A DNA stretch of 64,000 nt, taken from NCBI GenBank assembly GCA_026874595.1, contig CM049313.1:52939659-53003658 (forward strand), in the 5' to 3' direction. The DNA is from Sipunculus nudus (lineage: Eukaryota; Annelida; Sipuncula; Golfingiida; Sipunculidae). Positions 25,894 to 37,464 of this stretch are shown one piece after another (the stretch's first letter is position 1; each line of letters begins with the position of its first letter). The notes beneath the pieces were generated by a model. The model was not told the DNA's origin. It searched no databases and saw nothing but the letters and a program-made list of their open reading frames with translations. Made by a program: the position numbers and the translations under genes.

Positions 25894-27854
25894 TTAAGTA
25901 CACAAAGCCCCTTAGGATACACGTTAACATTCACAGTGGCCTATAAGCCAAAAATCTAGCCTAATCGTACCCTATCACAGTCTGGATTTTTTTTCACGTT
26001 TTGAAAAACTAAAAATAACCACGTTCTGTATTGATTTCATGGTTAAGGTTATTTTCACAACTGGTCCAGATTCACGTTTAAAGGCCTTACAAAGGCTGTC
26101 TGTGATCAACGCTTATATATATAATAGCGTAAGGCGATTTTTGTAATTATCTCCTCTAATGGTACGGATTGCCGTGATTTTCGACATACATATGCTCCGG
26201 GTGTTTCGACCCCCCCCCCCCCTTGGATCCGTGCCTGCTGTCAAAATTTCAACTTCCGAAGAATACAAGGAGATTTTGCAAAGGAGCATTCGGAATTAAT
26301 TGTCTATCTTTATCTGTTCGGCGAATGTAAAACGCTGACAACCGAAAAGCCTATAATCATTTATTTCAGTAAACAACTAATGAAGGTCGGCCTTGGCGTA
26401 TTTTCATCCTCCGAGGGGAGACATTACCCCGCCCACTCACAGAATATTCACCACATTTCCGCAATCTGGTGACGGCTCTAAATTTCCTCATGTGAAGGCA
26501 ATTGTATGATATGGCCCCCATGATGTCCATGATGAAGAATAGAAATACAGGGAGAGTAGGATTGATCACTATGTTAACTGTTCTTCGATATGAGAATGTC
26601 TCGTAAAAGGTCTCCTTCAAAAGATGTTCATAACCATGATAACCATTGTTGTATTATTATATTTATACTCTTGACTCAAGGGAGCTTTAAGAAGGGACCA
26701 AGTGAGCCGATATTTGTATATTAATCTCATAAATTTATATATTTTTTATTTTATTTCTATAATAATTCAATAAAAATGTTACATATTATGTAAAAAAATG
26801 TTTTCATGACAAACGCATCGAACAGTAGTTTTAATATTATCTATTGACTGATATAAACTGGTTGTGACAATAAAAGGAAAACTATAATGTACACAAAAAG
26901 CGCAAACCTCCTTGATCCATAGGGGAAATTTAATGTTCATTTAAAAATAGATTAAATAATTAGGTTAATTGCCTTGACCTGTGATATGGAAAAAATAATA
27001 AAAAATATTTCCAAAATATTTTAAGAATCCTTTGAACCAAGGACTGTTCCCAGTTGGATCACAGATGTACAAATGGATACGAAAACATCCGACTTAGATA
27101 ATTATTGCAAATTGTTAATTATCAAAAGTAGATGGAAATATGAGGTCAAACTGACAGACATGGGAAGAAAATTACCTGCATCTGTGCTGTTGATAGCAAT
27201 GTATAGACATATCTTGGTAAAATTAACTCACATGTTAACCTGCCATCGTTTATTTTTATTTTTTTTTTTAGATTTGGTAACATATTTTCATTGTCGAATG
27301 AGCTAGTTCTCTACCTGGAATGAATATTGGGATAATTTAATTTCAAGTTTAGACTACGTGACAGGACGGTAGCAGTAGACTATTCCTATCAGTTTTTGTC
27401 CTGTTGTCATACAGGCCCGGTATCTAATTCACCTGCGGGCCCTTGAGTAATCAGCCCCGTTGGTAGGTCATATAATCAGGAACATCATCAAAGTAGCATT
27501 CGTTTGTGAGTGATACACGATCGTAGGGCATAGCCTACCTATTAAATCTGCACAGCGATCACCCTGGGCGAGGATCGACAGTTGAAAGTCTCACCGCTCC
27601 TCGGCTGAGAGTGGAACCGGTCGGCCTGTTACCGTTTTAAGCGTAATCAACCTACGGAAAATGTTAAGTATAACAAGTTAGTCACGGAGTTGCATTTATC
27701 ATTGGTTAATCGATACGACCAAGTTTAAGGATAAAAATAAGAAAGACGAATGTTTTATTAACCCCTTTAAAGTGAATTAAACTTCATTGTATTAAACCAA
27801 ATTAATGTGTGTTTATAATCAGTACATTACTGAATTTACGCAGGTTGCAATACT

Positions 27855-28336
27855 CTAGAGCTGTATCAATGCACTGATATATCGATACGTATCGATGCGC
27901 AACATCGATACTATTACCGATACGCTTTGCATGCTGTATCGGTCGTATCGAAGAAATAAACAATGCTTACTAACAAATATGAATATGTATCTTAAACATT
28001 TATCAAACAACAAAGTTATCCTTCAAAATGAATCCATAACCAGAAACAAAGAATTGAACAGCCTACCGAGGGGTTGGCTACTTAATAAAAATGATAAAAA
28101 TATGCATCTTACTGCTTGAAATGAAATTATATATAAAATAATTTTATTCATTTTTTTTAAACTGGTCTATTTTTATACATATTAATATCCAGCACAAATG
28201 CAGACCACAATAGATATGCTGTATATTTAAAAAGTAAGAAGAATGTATCTTAGAGCTTTAACTGTTATACAAAGAAAAATGGAGCGTATCGTCATTATGT
28301 GTCGGATATATCGGGCAGACCGATACTCAGCCCTAG
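27855..28336. mobile_element. Short inverted-repeat element (hAT-MITE-like)
   Basis: The left end CTAGAGCTGTATCAATGCAC is mirrored by the right end, whose complement reads CTAGGGCTGAGTATCGG. Both continue into GATATATC-type sequence. The left arm also contains several ATCGATAC-type palindromes. No coding frame. A clear 8-bp target duplication is not visible, so superfamily assignment is weak. Confidence 0.45.
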
Positions 28337-29904
28337 TATATAGGCACTGGTGTATGTGTGATGGTTGTATTTTTGTGTTAAACAAATGATATAAGATGAT
28401 CACCGAAATCTTGCTCTGTGTGTGATAAGAGAGGATGTATAGTGTTTGTTATTAATTTTCTAAGAGGGCTGTATTTATATATTGGTTCTTGATACCATAA
28501 AAACACAAAATATTCCTTATTTCGCACATCATGCCTGTATGTTTGTCCACTGTTCTTCCGAACCAACGTAACGCCAGGCATAATTGGGCAGAATTTTATC
28601 CAACTTATTTTTTTATTTACGGCTCTCCATTTAAGTATAGAAACCTAAATTATTTTACTTTTAAATTTGTTTATAGGAAAAGTATGAGCAACCGCATGAT
28701 ATATGGATAGGATGTTTATTATTTTACATAACGTTATAATACAACCGTGAGTCCCATTCCGACAGCTCCATCGTTTGCTCGACTTTGATAATGCCTTTTC
28801 TCTCCCGTATAATGGACAAAACATTACTGGTGATGTGCCTTTTTGCCACTATATGGATTGGAGAGGTAAATATGTTGGCATCCGAAGGTCGGCGTGCAGA
28901 GTCAAGCTTGTCCTCGGCATAAAAAAAACTAATGTTTATACGTCCTTATCTGCTGATTGCCACGGGCGCCACGTTATTGTTAGACGCCCTGGAAGAACGA
29001 TAAAGCGCCCACGGTTTCTTTATTTCTTAAGAATCCGCCAAACATTATAAGAAAAAGTAGCAATTCTAAAACTAATAACCAATGTCTACAAAAACTGTCA
29101 ACCTTGGTCTGGATTGACAACTTTAATTTCAGAGAAGATGGTGAGGATTGTCTGTTTTTTCAACACCACTGTCCAGTATATCTCGTTTGTGAAACGTCTT
29201 TAGTCAAGTGTATCTTTGCAGTGCTTCCTTCTGTGTTTGTTGGTATTCATGTCTCAGAGCAGGTATGAATTAATTTTAAGAGGTTTTGAGCCATGGTTCA
29301 AAAGCAAACCATATCTCGATTATATTTTTAAGGTGGAACAATGTTCTTTGGCAGGGGTATGTATGTATGTATGTATATATATATACAAGAGAGATTCAAT
29401 TGTGCGAGAGGTTTTTTTTATAATATATTCTTTTTATTTCTAGTCTTTTATTGTCCTGCTACTACAAGATACATCTACACATACATATTTCATACTAATT
29501 ATTCAAATATGACATGCACGTCTTTTGAAGACCCTTATTGATGATTAATTACTGTAAATCCAGGGACTAACAATAGAGTTGACATGACATGATTATTTCT
29601 TCGTGATTTAGAGACGATTGCATTATATTCTTAATCCAATGATTCCTGGTAGCAAGCTCGTTCATTTATTCATTAACTAACAATAAGATGAACTTTTAAT
29701 AACAACTACGGGTCACGTCTAATGCCGAAAACCGTCTTAGTGCGAATCGACCAGAGCAACAGAATCAAATGGACTTGTAGATGATTAACTAACCCTACAG
29801 CATCACAACATGACAGCGTCTCACTCATATAAAGCCTAAAAATCGCAATTTTGGTGATAGAATCATAGGAATTGTCTTGAAAATGTTAAATTCTCAATTA
29901 ATCC
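28337..29904. other. Gene-free stretch
   Basis: No supported gene. A short GTAT/TA microsatellite lies at about 29356-29384. The open frame at 28775-29050 has no recognisable domain. Confidence 0.4.
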
Positions 29905-30411
29905 ATATTTTTTTGTGTGTATATGCCTACCTCAAATTATAATTCTGAGGAGTTCAACAAATTGTCGGATTATTCATTTTATATTTATAATGAAGATAGT
30001 ATGAAAGGAACAGTGATCTTTAACGGTGATTTTAATTGTGATATTGCAAATATGTCTTTGAACCTTCAAAATACTGAACAAGTTAGGCGGCTTGGGGGGA
30101 TATTAAGTGAATGTGGCCTGGTTTCTTGTGCTCAAAGTGCAAATTTCTCTGGTCCTGGGTACACATGTATTCCATCTAACCCATTGTCCTCGTGTACTTT
30201 AATAGACCATATTGCTGTGGAAACCAAAATGTTGGTTAAGGTGAAACAATGTAGAATAATTGACGACCATGAATTAAATGTCTCTGACCACCTACCGGTT
30301 TTGGTAGAACTGGAACTTAAACAACGTCTGTCATCACAAACTGCTGTAAGAGTTCCACAATTAAACTGGAAAAAATTATCGCCATCTTCAGGATGGAGCC
30401 ATTGTCTATGA
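29905..30411 (+). pseudogene. LINE AP-endonuclease domain, partial
   Basis: The frame enters with VYMPTSNYNSEEF and contains the endonuclease motifs IFNGDFNCDI (Asn/Asp catalytic region) and, near the C-terminus, ELNVSDHLPVLVELE with the Ser-Asp-His triad. An LIDHIAV segment lies between them. The N-terminal Glu-containing motif is missing, so the domain is truncated at the 5' edge of the element. The frame ends at 30411 and overlaps the next one by a frameshift. The family role is nicking target DNA to prime reverse transcription. Confidence 0.85.
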
Positions 30412-31330
30412 ATCTGTCATTAATGAGGAAACCGCCTGTGTGGGCTTGTGACATTCTTACGTTAAACCTTTATCATTTGAAATTAGTATCTACTATGCAT
30501 GATGTTGGCAATGCTGGTCTACCAAAGCGAGCTTATTTAAAACCACACTGGAAAACCAAGTGTAAAATATTCCATGATTTGATGAGAGAAAAACGTAGAA
30601 TCTGGATAAATGATGGTAGGCCTAGGGGTAAGAACTTTAGCAGTTATGTTCAGTATAAATCGGCAAAACGGTTATTTCGGCTTAAGTTGAGAAATATTTC
30701 TGAGGAAACTGAGAGAGAGTTTTTTGATGAAATTGACTCTTCCGCTGAGGTTGATATTAATAAATTTTGGTCCTTGCAGTTTGCCTATCAGTCAGGGTTA
30801 TCAGCGACACATGCAGCTTTTATATTACAAGAATGTGTCCTCCATAATATAGAATTAGGTTCTAAAGTCTATTCTTGTTTTTTAGATAGTAAAAAAGCCT
30901 GGACACCGTATGGCATGATGGTTTATTTTTTAAATTATATTCCTTCGGTGTCAGAGGGAGGTTGTGGAGACTCTTACGTAATTGCTACTCTGATGTGAAA
31001 AGCGCGGTTCGCCATGATGGTCATTTAGGTAACTTTTTTGGCATTAGTCAGTCCGTTCGCCAGGGAGGGGTCCTTTCCCCTTGGCTCTTTCTGCTATATA
31101 TTAACGATCTATTGGTCGAACTTAGGGCCAGTAGAGTAGGGGCTCATGTGGGTCAAATTTTTATACTGGCTCGCCGGTACAGGCAGATGACGTTTCGTTG
31201 TTGGCATTGCAACGAGCTTTCTTGCAGTCAATGCTAAATATTTGTTACCGTTACAGCCAGGCCTGGCGGTTCACCTTCAATCCAGCAAAATCAAAAATAT
31301 TAGTTTTTGGGGAGAATCAACAGCAAAATA
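30393..31330 (+). pseudogene. LINE reverse transcriptase, internally deleted
   Basis: The linker (KTKCKIFHDLMREKRRIW, then a Lys/Arg-rich helix) is followed by INKFWSLQFAYQSGLSATHA. Here the pre-RT FW motif is joined almost directly to the mid-RT QSG-LSATHA block, which implies loss of roughly the first third of the RT domain. A 1-base frame change lies in the following SKKA region (near 30895). The next frame carries VRQGGVLSPWLFLLYINDLL. The catalytic YADD box at about 31183-31194 reads with a substituted first residue (Q-A-D-D in the best frame). It is not functional. Confidence 0.8.
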
Positions 31331-32506
31331 AAAAATATGAGGGTTAGAGAGCCTGGTTTCTGGGAAATGAATTAATATCTGAAAGCACTTAGGAATTTTC
31401 TATAAACCATATTTAACAAATTGTGACTGTGTTTCTAGTGCCTCTCAGAAAGCTGGAGGATCATTTTTATCGTTGGTAGGGATTGGAGTTCGCCCAAAAG
31501 GACTAAATTCCTTGACCGCTATGAGCGTGTATAAAGGTGTGGTTGTACCGAGAATGCTCTATGGTGCGGAACTGTAGAAAGGTCTCAGGCCTAATGATAT
31601 ACAGATACTAGAGAGAGCTCATAAATTCTGTGTGAAACTTTCACAAAACCTCGGTTCTAGAGTACGATCGGATATGGCATTAGCCTTTGTTGCATTAATG
31701 CCTAGGATTAAAGTTTTCATTGATATAATAAAACTGCAGTTTTTGCACAGGCTTTCCCTGCTCGGTAGCAGTAAATGCGCAAATCAGGTGTTTTCATATA
31801 TAGGTTAATTTGGTTTCTGCTGCGAGGTTCAAGTCTTAAGAAAGGTTTTATTCATGATATATATGGTCTACTTTGACATTATAATCTTTTAGAGTATCTT
31901 GAGAGGGTTATTCTTGTAGATAACGTGCTTAGTAAAACCGAATGGACCCGAATTGTAATAGATGCAATTATTAAGAAAGAAACTGAACTCTACACCTTAC
32001 GCGTGTCGGGTGATAATAACTTTTGGTACTTTAAACAGGTGCATTATGAGTGGTATAGACCCTCTGTGCTGTGGGTGGCTGCAAAAGCATTTTCTGGCTC
32101 AGTCTCGAAATTTTCCTGGCTGGTAAAGATTCTAGCAGCCAGCCAACAACTGTCACAAAAATTTATTTTGTGTCATATGTGTGGAATATTAATCGAAAAC
32201 TGTATTATTCATGTTTTATTGCACTGTGACGGTGTAACTTCAGAGAGAAATATATTTTGGGATAGCCTGTGCAATTAATTGCCGGTAGAATGGAGCCGTT
32301 ACTTATATAACCTTGATGATGAAGAATTTTTCCTGTCTTTACTCGGTAAAGATTTAGATATTGATGATCCAGTCTCTTACTGGGAGCATCATTTCATGTT
32401 TTTATACCATGCAGCGAATTTTACTTGGAGGCTTCGGCCTTATATAATATCTCTTTTTGACAACTCAAATTCACTTATGCGGAACTTACTATTATCGTAT
32501 GAGTAA
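31331..32506 (+). pseudogene. LINE C-terminal region
   Basis: Broken frames continue the post-RT region: VVVPRMLYGAEL near 31545, then an open frame at 31925-32278 ending with a cysteine/histidine motif (CHMCGILIENCIIHVLLHC), which resembles the zinc-binding motif found after RT in several LINE clades. A stop at 32278 is followed in frame by 32279-32506, which looks like the protein's natural end. Confidence 0.7.
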
Positions 32507-32723
32507 CAAGAATAGTCATATATAATATCAGTGATAAATTGGGTTGAATAAAAACGGTGGTTAATCAAACACATCATGTAAAAAGTGACTCATCTTTGGT
32601 TTTTGGTTGGATATTTGTCTTCTTGTTATAATTGTGGACTAGTTGCATTTTCTTGTACATGTATTAAAGTATGTAGTATGATATGATATATGAATATCTT
32701 AATTTTATGGAGGAAATAAAGAC

Positions 32724-32744
32724 CATCATCATCATCATCATCTT
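32724..32744 (+). repeat. (CAT)n tail of the LINE
   Basis: A short ATC/CAT repeat directly after the LINE 3' UTR (GGAAATAAAGACC), typical of LINEs with microsatellite tails. A G-rich MITE starts seven bases later. Confidence 0.7.
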
Positions 32745-32750
32745 AGGGCG

Positions 32751-32966
32751 CAGGGACGGATCCAGGATTTTGGAAAAGGGGGGGGGGGGGTCTGACCCAG
32801 GAGGACTAAAGAAAACCCTAAAAAAGGTCCCCATGTCTGGGAAAGGGCGGGGGGGGGGGGGTCGAGGCCGCAAAATTTTGTCTGAAGCCCTTAAAAAAGT
32901 TGCTTCTGATGAAGGGGGGGGGGATCCGGACCCCCTGGACCCCCCCCCCCCCCGGATCTGCTTCTG
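32751..32966. mobile_element. G-rich MITE-like repeat, copy 2
   Basis: Starts CAGGGACGGATCCAGG and ends GGATCTGCTTCTG, inverted versions of one terminal motif. Poly-G runs at about 32778-32790 and 32849-32860 and a poly-C run near 32940 could fold back or form G-quadruplexes. The same ordered blocks as at 24746-24937 identify the family. Confidence 0.7.
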
Positions 32967-32984
32967 TGGGCGTAACAGGAGAAC

Positions 32985-33180
32985 CCTTCCAAACCGGCTT
33001 CTGTCGCCTAGAGGTAGAGCACAAGACTCAAAGCCGGGAGATAGTGAGTTTCTCACGGTCAGTCCCCATGCAGTGTGAGTGCTCTGGAGGCTGAATGCAG
33101 AATTGGGAGACTATGCCTCATTCACACGTCTCACTAACAAACGGTTGCGTCTCTGGGTGATAAGACCAAGCAATATGAAT
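32985..33180 (+). repeat. Possible tRNA-derived SINE fragment
   Basis: TCGCCTAGAGGTAGAGCAC at about 33004 resembles a pol III A box of tRNA type. A B box is not convincing (a degenerate GTGAGTTTCTC near 33045). This is a weak call, resting on A-box similarity alone. Confidence 0.25.
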
Positions 33181-33437
33181 GATTACAAGCCCAATACTCT
33201 AAGGTGCTACAAAAACCGGGCCTGGGTTACACCAGGATATAAACACGACAGAAAGCTTCACCCATACCAAACCGATAGACATTTCCGCTCATGTACAAAT
33301 TTAGATTTAGATACAGCATTAAAAATTAAGGCGGTCACCTCTACCAAAAATATAAAAGCACTTCAATTTTCCATTTTTTTCTCAGGGTTTGCTTTAATAA
33401 AAAAAAGAAACTTTTTCTTTCAGTTGATTTAAATTCT

Positions 33438-33640
33438 ACGGAGCCCCGTTAGGGACATGAGTAAAAAAATATTTATCTCGTGCGCACGACTTATTAACTT
33501 GTGCGCACGACTTATTATTTTGTGCGCACGACTTATTATTTCGTGCGCACGACTTATTATTTTGTGCGCACGACTTATTATTTTGTACGCACGACTTATT
33601 TTTTCGTGCACGCAACTTATTATATCATGCGCACAAGTTT
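33438..33640 (-). repeat. 21-bp GTGCGCAC minisatellite element, copy 1
   Basis: A conserved end (ACGGAGCCCCGTT then GGACATGAGTAAAAAAATA) is followed by about eight 21-bp units containing the perfect palindrome GTGCGCAC and ACTTATTA. Later units drift (GTGCACGC, ATGCGCAC). The same end and units occur in inverse orientation at 54497-54808. The open frames through the array are artefacts of the period being a multiple of three. Confidence 0.9.
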
Positions 33641-33810
33641 ATTAGTCATGTGCGGATATTGTGTCAATTGTCTACGTGAAGGCACAGACGCATGGATATG
33701 ACTCTGTAGCAGTCGACTTAAGTTTCCAAGTATCATATAAAATGTGGTTATTTGCCTTCATTTGTAGATAAAGTGGTTACGTGGCTGTGTATCTGGCATT
33801 AAAATTGCTA

Positions 33811-33870
33811 ATATATATATATATATATATACATATATATATAGGTATAATATATATATATATATATATT
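33811..33870. repeat. (TA)n microsatellite
   Basis: Interrupted TA repeats followed by GTGTGTGCG-type repeats. Confidence 0.85.
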
Positions 33871-34196
33871 CGTGTGTGCGTGTGTGTAATTTTACTCTAA
33901 ATTTAGGTTTCAAATTTAAGGAAATTGTAGTTCTCGCTGAGAGGCATAGAGCAATTATGCATGTTTACCATTGGATATGTAAAAAAAGCCTGTCAAAAAA
34001 GGAGACAGTTGGGGAACTTGGGGATATTGGATCCTCAGGGTGTAGAAAACCGACCTCACACCTTAAGAGTATCACGACGGCGTCAGTATTTCATTAAAAG
34101 ATATGCACACTTTCAGGCCAATAGGTCAAATCACTCCTCAGAACCACTCCGGAGATATAAGCAATTTTTACCCTAAGCATATGTAATTTGAATACA

Positions 34197-36165
34197 AGAT
34201 GAAGGTATTCAAGATCAATAGACATGCATAATTTCAGCCCAATCTGTCCATTAGTTTTAGACATAATGCTGACAGTACTGTCAAGTGGCAATGATGGGAA
34301 TTAAAAGGCCCGAAAACAAGAAAAGGACAGAAGGTGGCGCCACCTGTCTTCCGCAGAAGACAAAGCTATCCAAGATCTTCGGTCAATTTGTTTTTAGGAC
34401 CAATCCATGCATCCCTTATTGAGATATTTATGATTCAATATTCAAGGTCAAGGCCACTCTCATAGGGAAGGCCTTGACCCAAATTTAAATATACATCATT
34501 TCCATAACCCATGTCTCTTGTTACGGAACCTAATATCAACAGATCACGTATGCGTGATGAACATTAATTTTGTCAAGGAGATAAAAAAAATCAGATTCTG
34601 TAACAGTAGGCAGCGTGAAATGTCTAGGGGAATGAATTAAGAAGTCAGTGGTTTTTTGTTAACAAATAATAATAATTTATTCTGAAAGCAACCCTAACAT
34701 TACAATACACTAAATTTATACAATTATACAGTATATCAGCAGTATAACAACAAATCAATACAATCACACAGTAAAATAAACAAAGTACACAGTACCTGGA
34801 TACCACTACTGCCACAGCGATAAGTCCTTTAAAATGTATAAGCCGGATGAAAAGTCCACACAAACTCTCTCGGAGAATAACAGTCCAATGTAAAGCTCTT
34901 GTAACAATCCAGAAAGTAAATTTGAGGCAGGCAGCTTTAAATTGTATAGAGTTAGTAATAGCAGAATCCATGAAATTACTGTGGATAATCGGACAGGTCC
35001 CAAAAACTGACATACGGACGTCTGTTTCCGCTGGAATATTCTCTCACCTCTCTCTCTCCTTTAAAACAGAGCCCCCTATTTATAACTTCTCGCGCCAAGC
35101 CGAGAATTTTCCACTTCTCGAACAGTCTAAAGGATCTAACATAATACACAGTAAACACGCGTTACAGAAATCATCAAGAAAAACATCGCTGTGTCTCGAC
35201 ATACCAGGGTCCACACGTGAGCTCGCCCCGGCTCGACCAGGCGAGAAAGCCCAAAGCTAGCATGACAACGAGAGTTCAACCAGTACGGATTAAACCGAGG
35301 GTGCAACACGCGGCCAGGCAAGAGCTCTACAACACGAGTTACGCCCGTGTCACACAATAAAAAGGGCACCTGTAACACTATGTATATGCATAACATGAAA
35401 GAATTCTGTCCATTAGTTTTTGACTTATAATGCTCACAGTACTGTTAAGTGGCAATGAAAGGGGTACTAAACGGCACGAAAACAAGAAAAGGATAATAGG
35501 TGGCGCCACAAGTGTCCGGTACATGACAACACCATCCAAGATCTTCGGTCAGGTTGATTTTTGGACCAATCCATGCATACCTTATTGAGGCATTCATGAT
35601 TTTATGTGATTTTCACCATATATGACAATATTCTAGGTCAAGGCCACTCTCAAAGGCAAGGTCATGACCCCAATTTAAATATACATCATCCAATAACCCA
35701 TGTCTATGTATATGCATAATATAAAAGAATTCTGTTCATTAGTTTTTTACTTATAATGCTCACAGTACTGTTAACTGGCAATGATGGGTGTATTAAACGC
35801 CACGAAAACAAGAAAAGGATAACAGGTAGCGCCACCAGTTTCCGGTATGTGACAACACTATCCAAGATCATCGGTCAATTTGATTTTTGGATCAATCTAT
35901 GCATGATTTCTTGAGATATTTTAGAATTTGTGTGATATCCCCCCCCCCCAAAAAAAAGACCCTATTCAAGGTCAAGGTCACCCTCCTATTAAAGGTCATG
36001 ACCCCATTTTGAATAGGCTTCGTCCTCTCGCCCATATCTATGCACAAGTCAAGTTTGGTAAAGATCCGTAAAATATTTCTGAGTTATCGCGTCCAAACAA
36101 AATCCCCCTCGGCGGCGGCGGAGGCGCGACCGTGCTTAAACCATAGTATCCCGACTTTGTCTGGG
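34197..36165. repeat. ~320-bp tandem repeat, three units, split by a solo LTR
   Basis: Three direct units share ordered blocks: TGCTnACAGTACTGTnAA at 34268, 35431 and 35757; GAAAACAAGAAAAGGA; GTGGCGCCAC-type; CCAAGATCTTCGGTCA; a (G)GTCAAGGCCACTCTC block; and AACCCATGTCT. The period is 326 bp between units 2 and 3, and about 300 bp between 1 and 2 once the LTR is removed. The third unit continues into a GC-rich tail (CGGCGGCGGCGG). The origin of the unit is unidentified. Confidence 0.8.
34519..35377 (-). repeat. Solo LTR, family B-like (859 bp)
   Basis: Starts TGTTACGGAACCTAAT and ends CACCTGTAACA, collinear with the family B LTR (shared GATCACGTATGCGTGATGAAC, CGTGAAATGTCTAGGGG, CT-rich tract and CACACAATAAAA blocks) but longer and diverged, so it is a related subfamily. 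On the minus strand there is a TATA-like TTATAAATAG before the GA-rich start region. No gag or pol lies next to it. It is flanked by CTCT on the left and CTAT on the right. The neighbouring tandem unit at about 35699-35712 shows the uninterrupted CCATGTCTATGTAT, so the target duplication is CTAT with one later change. Confidence 0.9.
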
Positions 36166-36442
36166 GATACAAATAATTGTCCCATGACCTAGTTTCACAA
36201 GTATAACAAAGTTACATTTAGCCTGTGTGATAAAGAATGAAAATGTTAAACATCTGGCCCTGAATTTTTATAAGACCTTGATTTACACCATCGATACAAA
36301 ATGTATCATTCTACAATGTTTGATATCAATATTATAACAACATCTCATGATCTGATTAAAAATTATATACACTTTTCTCCTGAGCTACCTCCATTGTCGT
36401 ATTTATGTCTCCATGACCTCACATGCATGGTCTAGGAAAAGA

Positions 36443-36465
36443 TGTCTGTCTGTCTGTCTGTCTGT
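36443..36465. repeat. (GTCT)n microsatellite
   Basis: Five to six TGTC tetranucleotides. Confidence 0.85.
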
Positions 36466-36728
36466 ATGACCAATTCTTTTACAGCATACCGTTATGCTCA
36501 TAAGAGACGGTCGGTCGTGGCCTTCGATCTTAATGCTAGTAATGACCAGCTACTGTAAGTGTGGCTGGCCTTGAAACAAGAAACATGCTGACGTGTCAGC
36601 TATTTACTATAGAACTCCTGGACAATAATTATTATCTTAGCAATATATAGTTAAACAAACCTGCGATGTACATCAAGATAATTTTGCTGTGTATTTTGAC
36701 TTTGTCTCATATATATATATATATATAT

Positions 36729-37461
36729 TGTTGCATGGACGTCACCCGGACATCGGAGGATGGCGCCACGAAGTGGTGTGGCCGCCCCCGTTTCCACGCT
36801 TATGGATCCACCCCGCTATCAGTGACTACTGACGCGCTTTGAGAAAACATAAAAACTATTCTTGGACCATTCAGTACTGGTTTTGCAGTTCTGCCGGCGC
36901 TATCGTTTCTCTCAAGCAAAACCACAAACTTCTGCGGTTTCCACCCATTGTTGAAAACCTATAAAACGAACTCGCCTGCAGTTCGAGGCGGGACTATTGA
37001 CTTCGCCAACGCCACGTTGCTGTTATCCCCGGGGACCGTGACCGTGGGCTCTTGGTCCCCAAGCCCACGGAATGCCATGAACCACGCCATGAACTTTATT
37101 ATTTAAGAAGAGGAGAGACTTTGTTTGTTTGGTGCCACATGGATTAATACAGGACTTCAGTTTTGTGTGTGCCCGAATTATGTGTTGATGATGGACTTCA
37201 GTTTCTCGTATACCGGATTCAGTTAAGTATTTCGTTACAGTTCGTTATTTAGAGACTCAGTTTTCGTCAGAGACTTGGTTATAAATTACGTTATGTATTG
37301 ACTATTATATTATTTGTGTATGAATGTAAATATTGTAATCTAGTAATATAGTACTGTTTTTGCACCCATATTTTGGTTACGTATTCATTTGAAGAGAACG
37401 TGTCTGAGCATATGTGTTACGGTTCGGCCTGAGTTGTTTGGTGTGAAAAGGGACCGTAACA
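36729..37461 (+). repeat. Family A LTR 1 (5' LTR of copy 1)
   Basis: TGTTGCATGG...GACCGTAACA, 733 bp. A TATA box (TATAAAA at 36960-36966) predicts transcription starting around 36985-36995. Downstream, in the transcribed part, is a 9-bp perfect hairpin (CCGTGGGCT at 37042-37050 with AGCCCACGG at 37062-37070), overlapping a second pairing of GGGGACC with GGTCCCC. No canonical AATAAA was found. Confidence 0.95.
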
Positions 37462-37464
37462 TAA

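Larger units (their letters stand above)
24938..27854. other. Gene-free stretch with microsatellites
   Basis: No supported gene. It contains a (TA)n-(GA)n tract (25591-25660), a small palindromic element (25739-25835), a (TA)n array (25836-25893) and a C run at about 26210-26222. The remaining open frames are short and featureless. Confidence 0.45.
29905..32744 (+). mobile_element. 5'-truncated LINE (CR1/L2/Jockey-like), degenerate
   Basis: A non-LTR retrotransposon remnant in one orientation: APE-type endonuclease, linker, reverse transcriptase, C-terminal cysteine/histidine motif, a short 3' UTR and a (CAT)n tail at 32724-32743. The 5' part, including any first open frame and the endonuclease start, is missing, as expected from incomplete target-primed reverse transcription. 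Several frameshifts and an internal deletion inside RT show that it is inactive. Clade assignment is only approximate. Confidence 0.85.

Noticed and set aside
28775-29050. 91-codon frame at 28.8 kb as a host exon
   Set aside because: No domain and no supporting splice signals or neighbouring coding sequence.
32985-33100. Genuine tRNA gene
   Set aside because: Only an A-box-like segment is present; no cloverleaf or acceptable B box can be drawn.
33429-33701. Repetitive proteins with ISRAHK- or CARLI-type units (also at 54409-54840)
   Set aside because: All frames stay open because the 21-bp period is a multiple of three; these are minisatellite artefacts.
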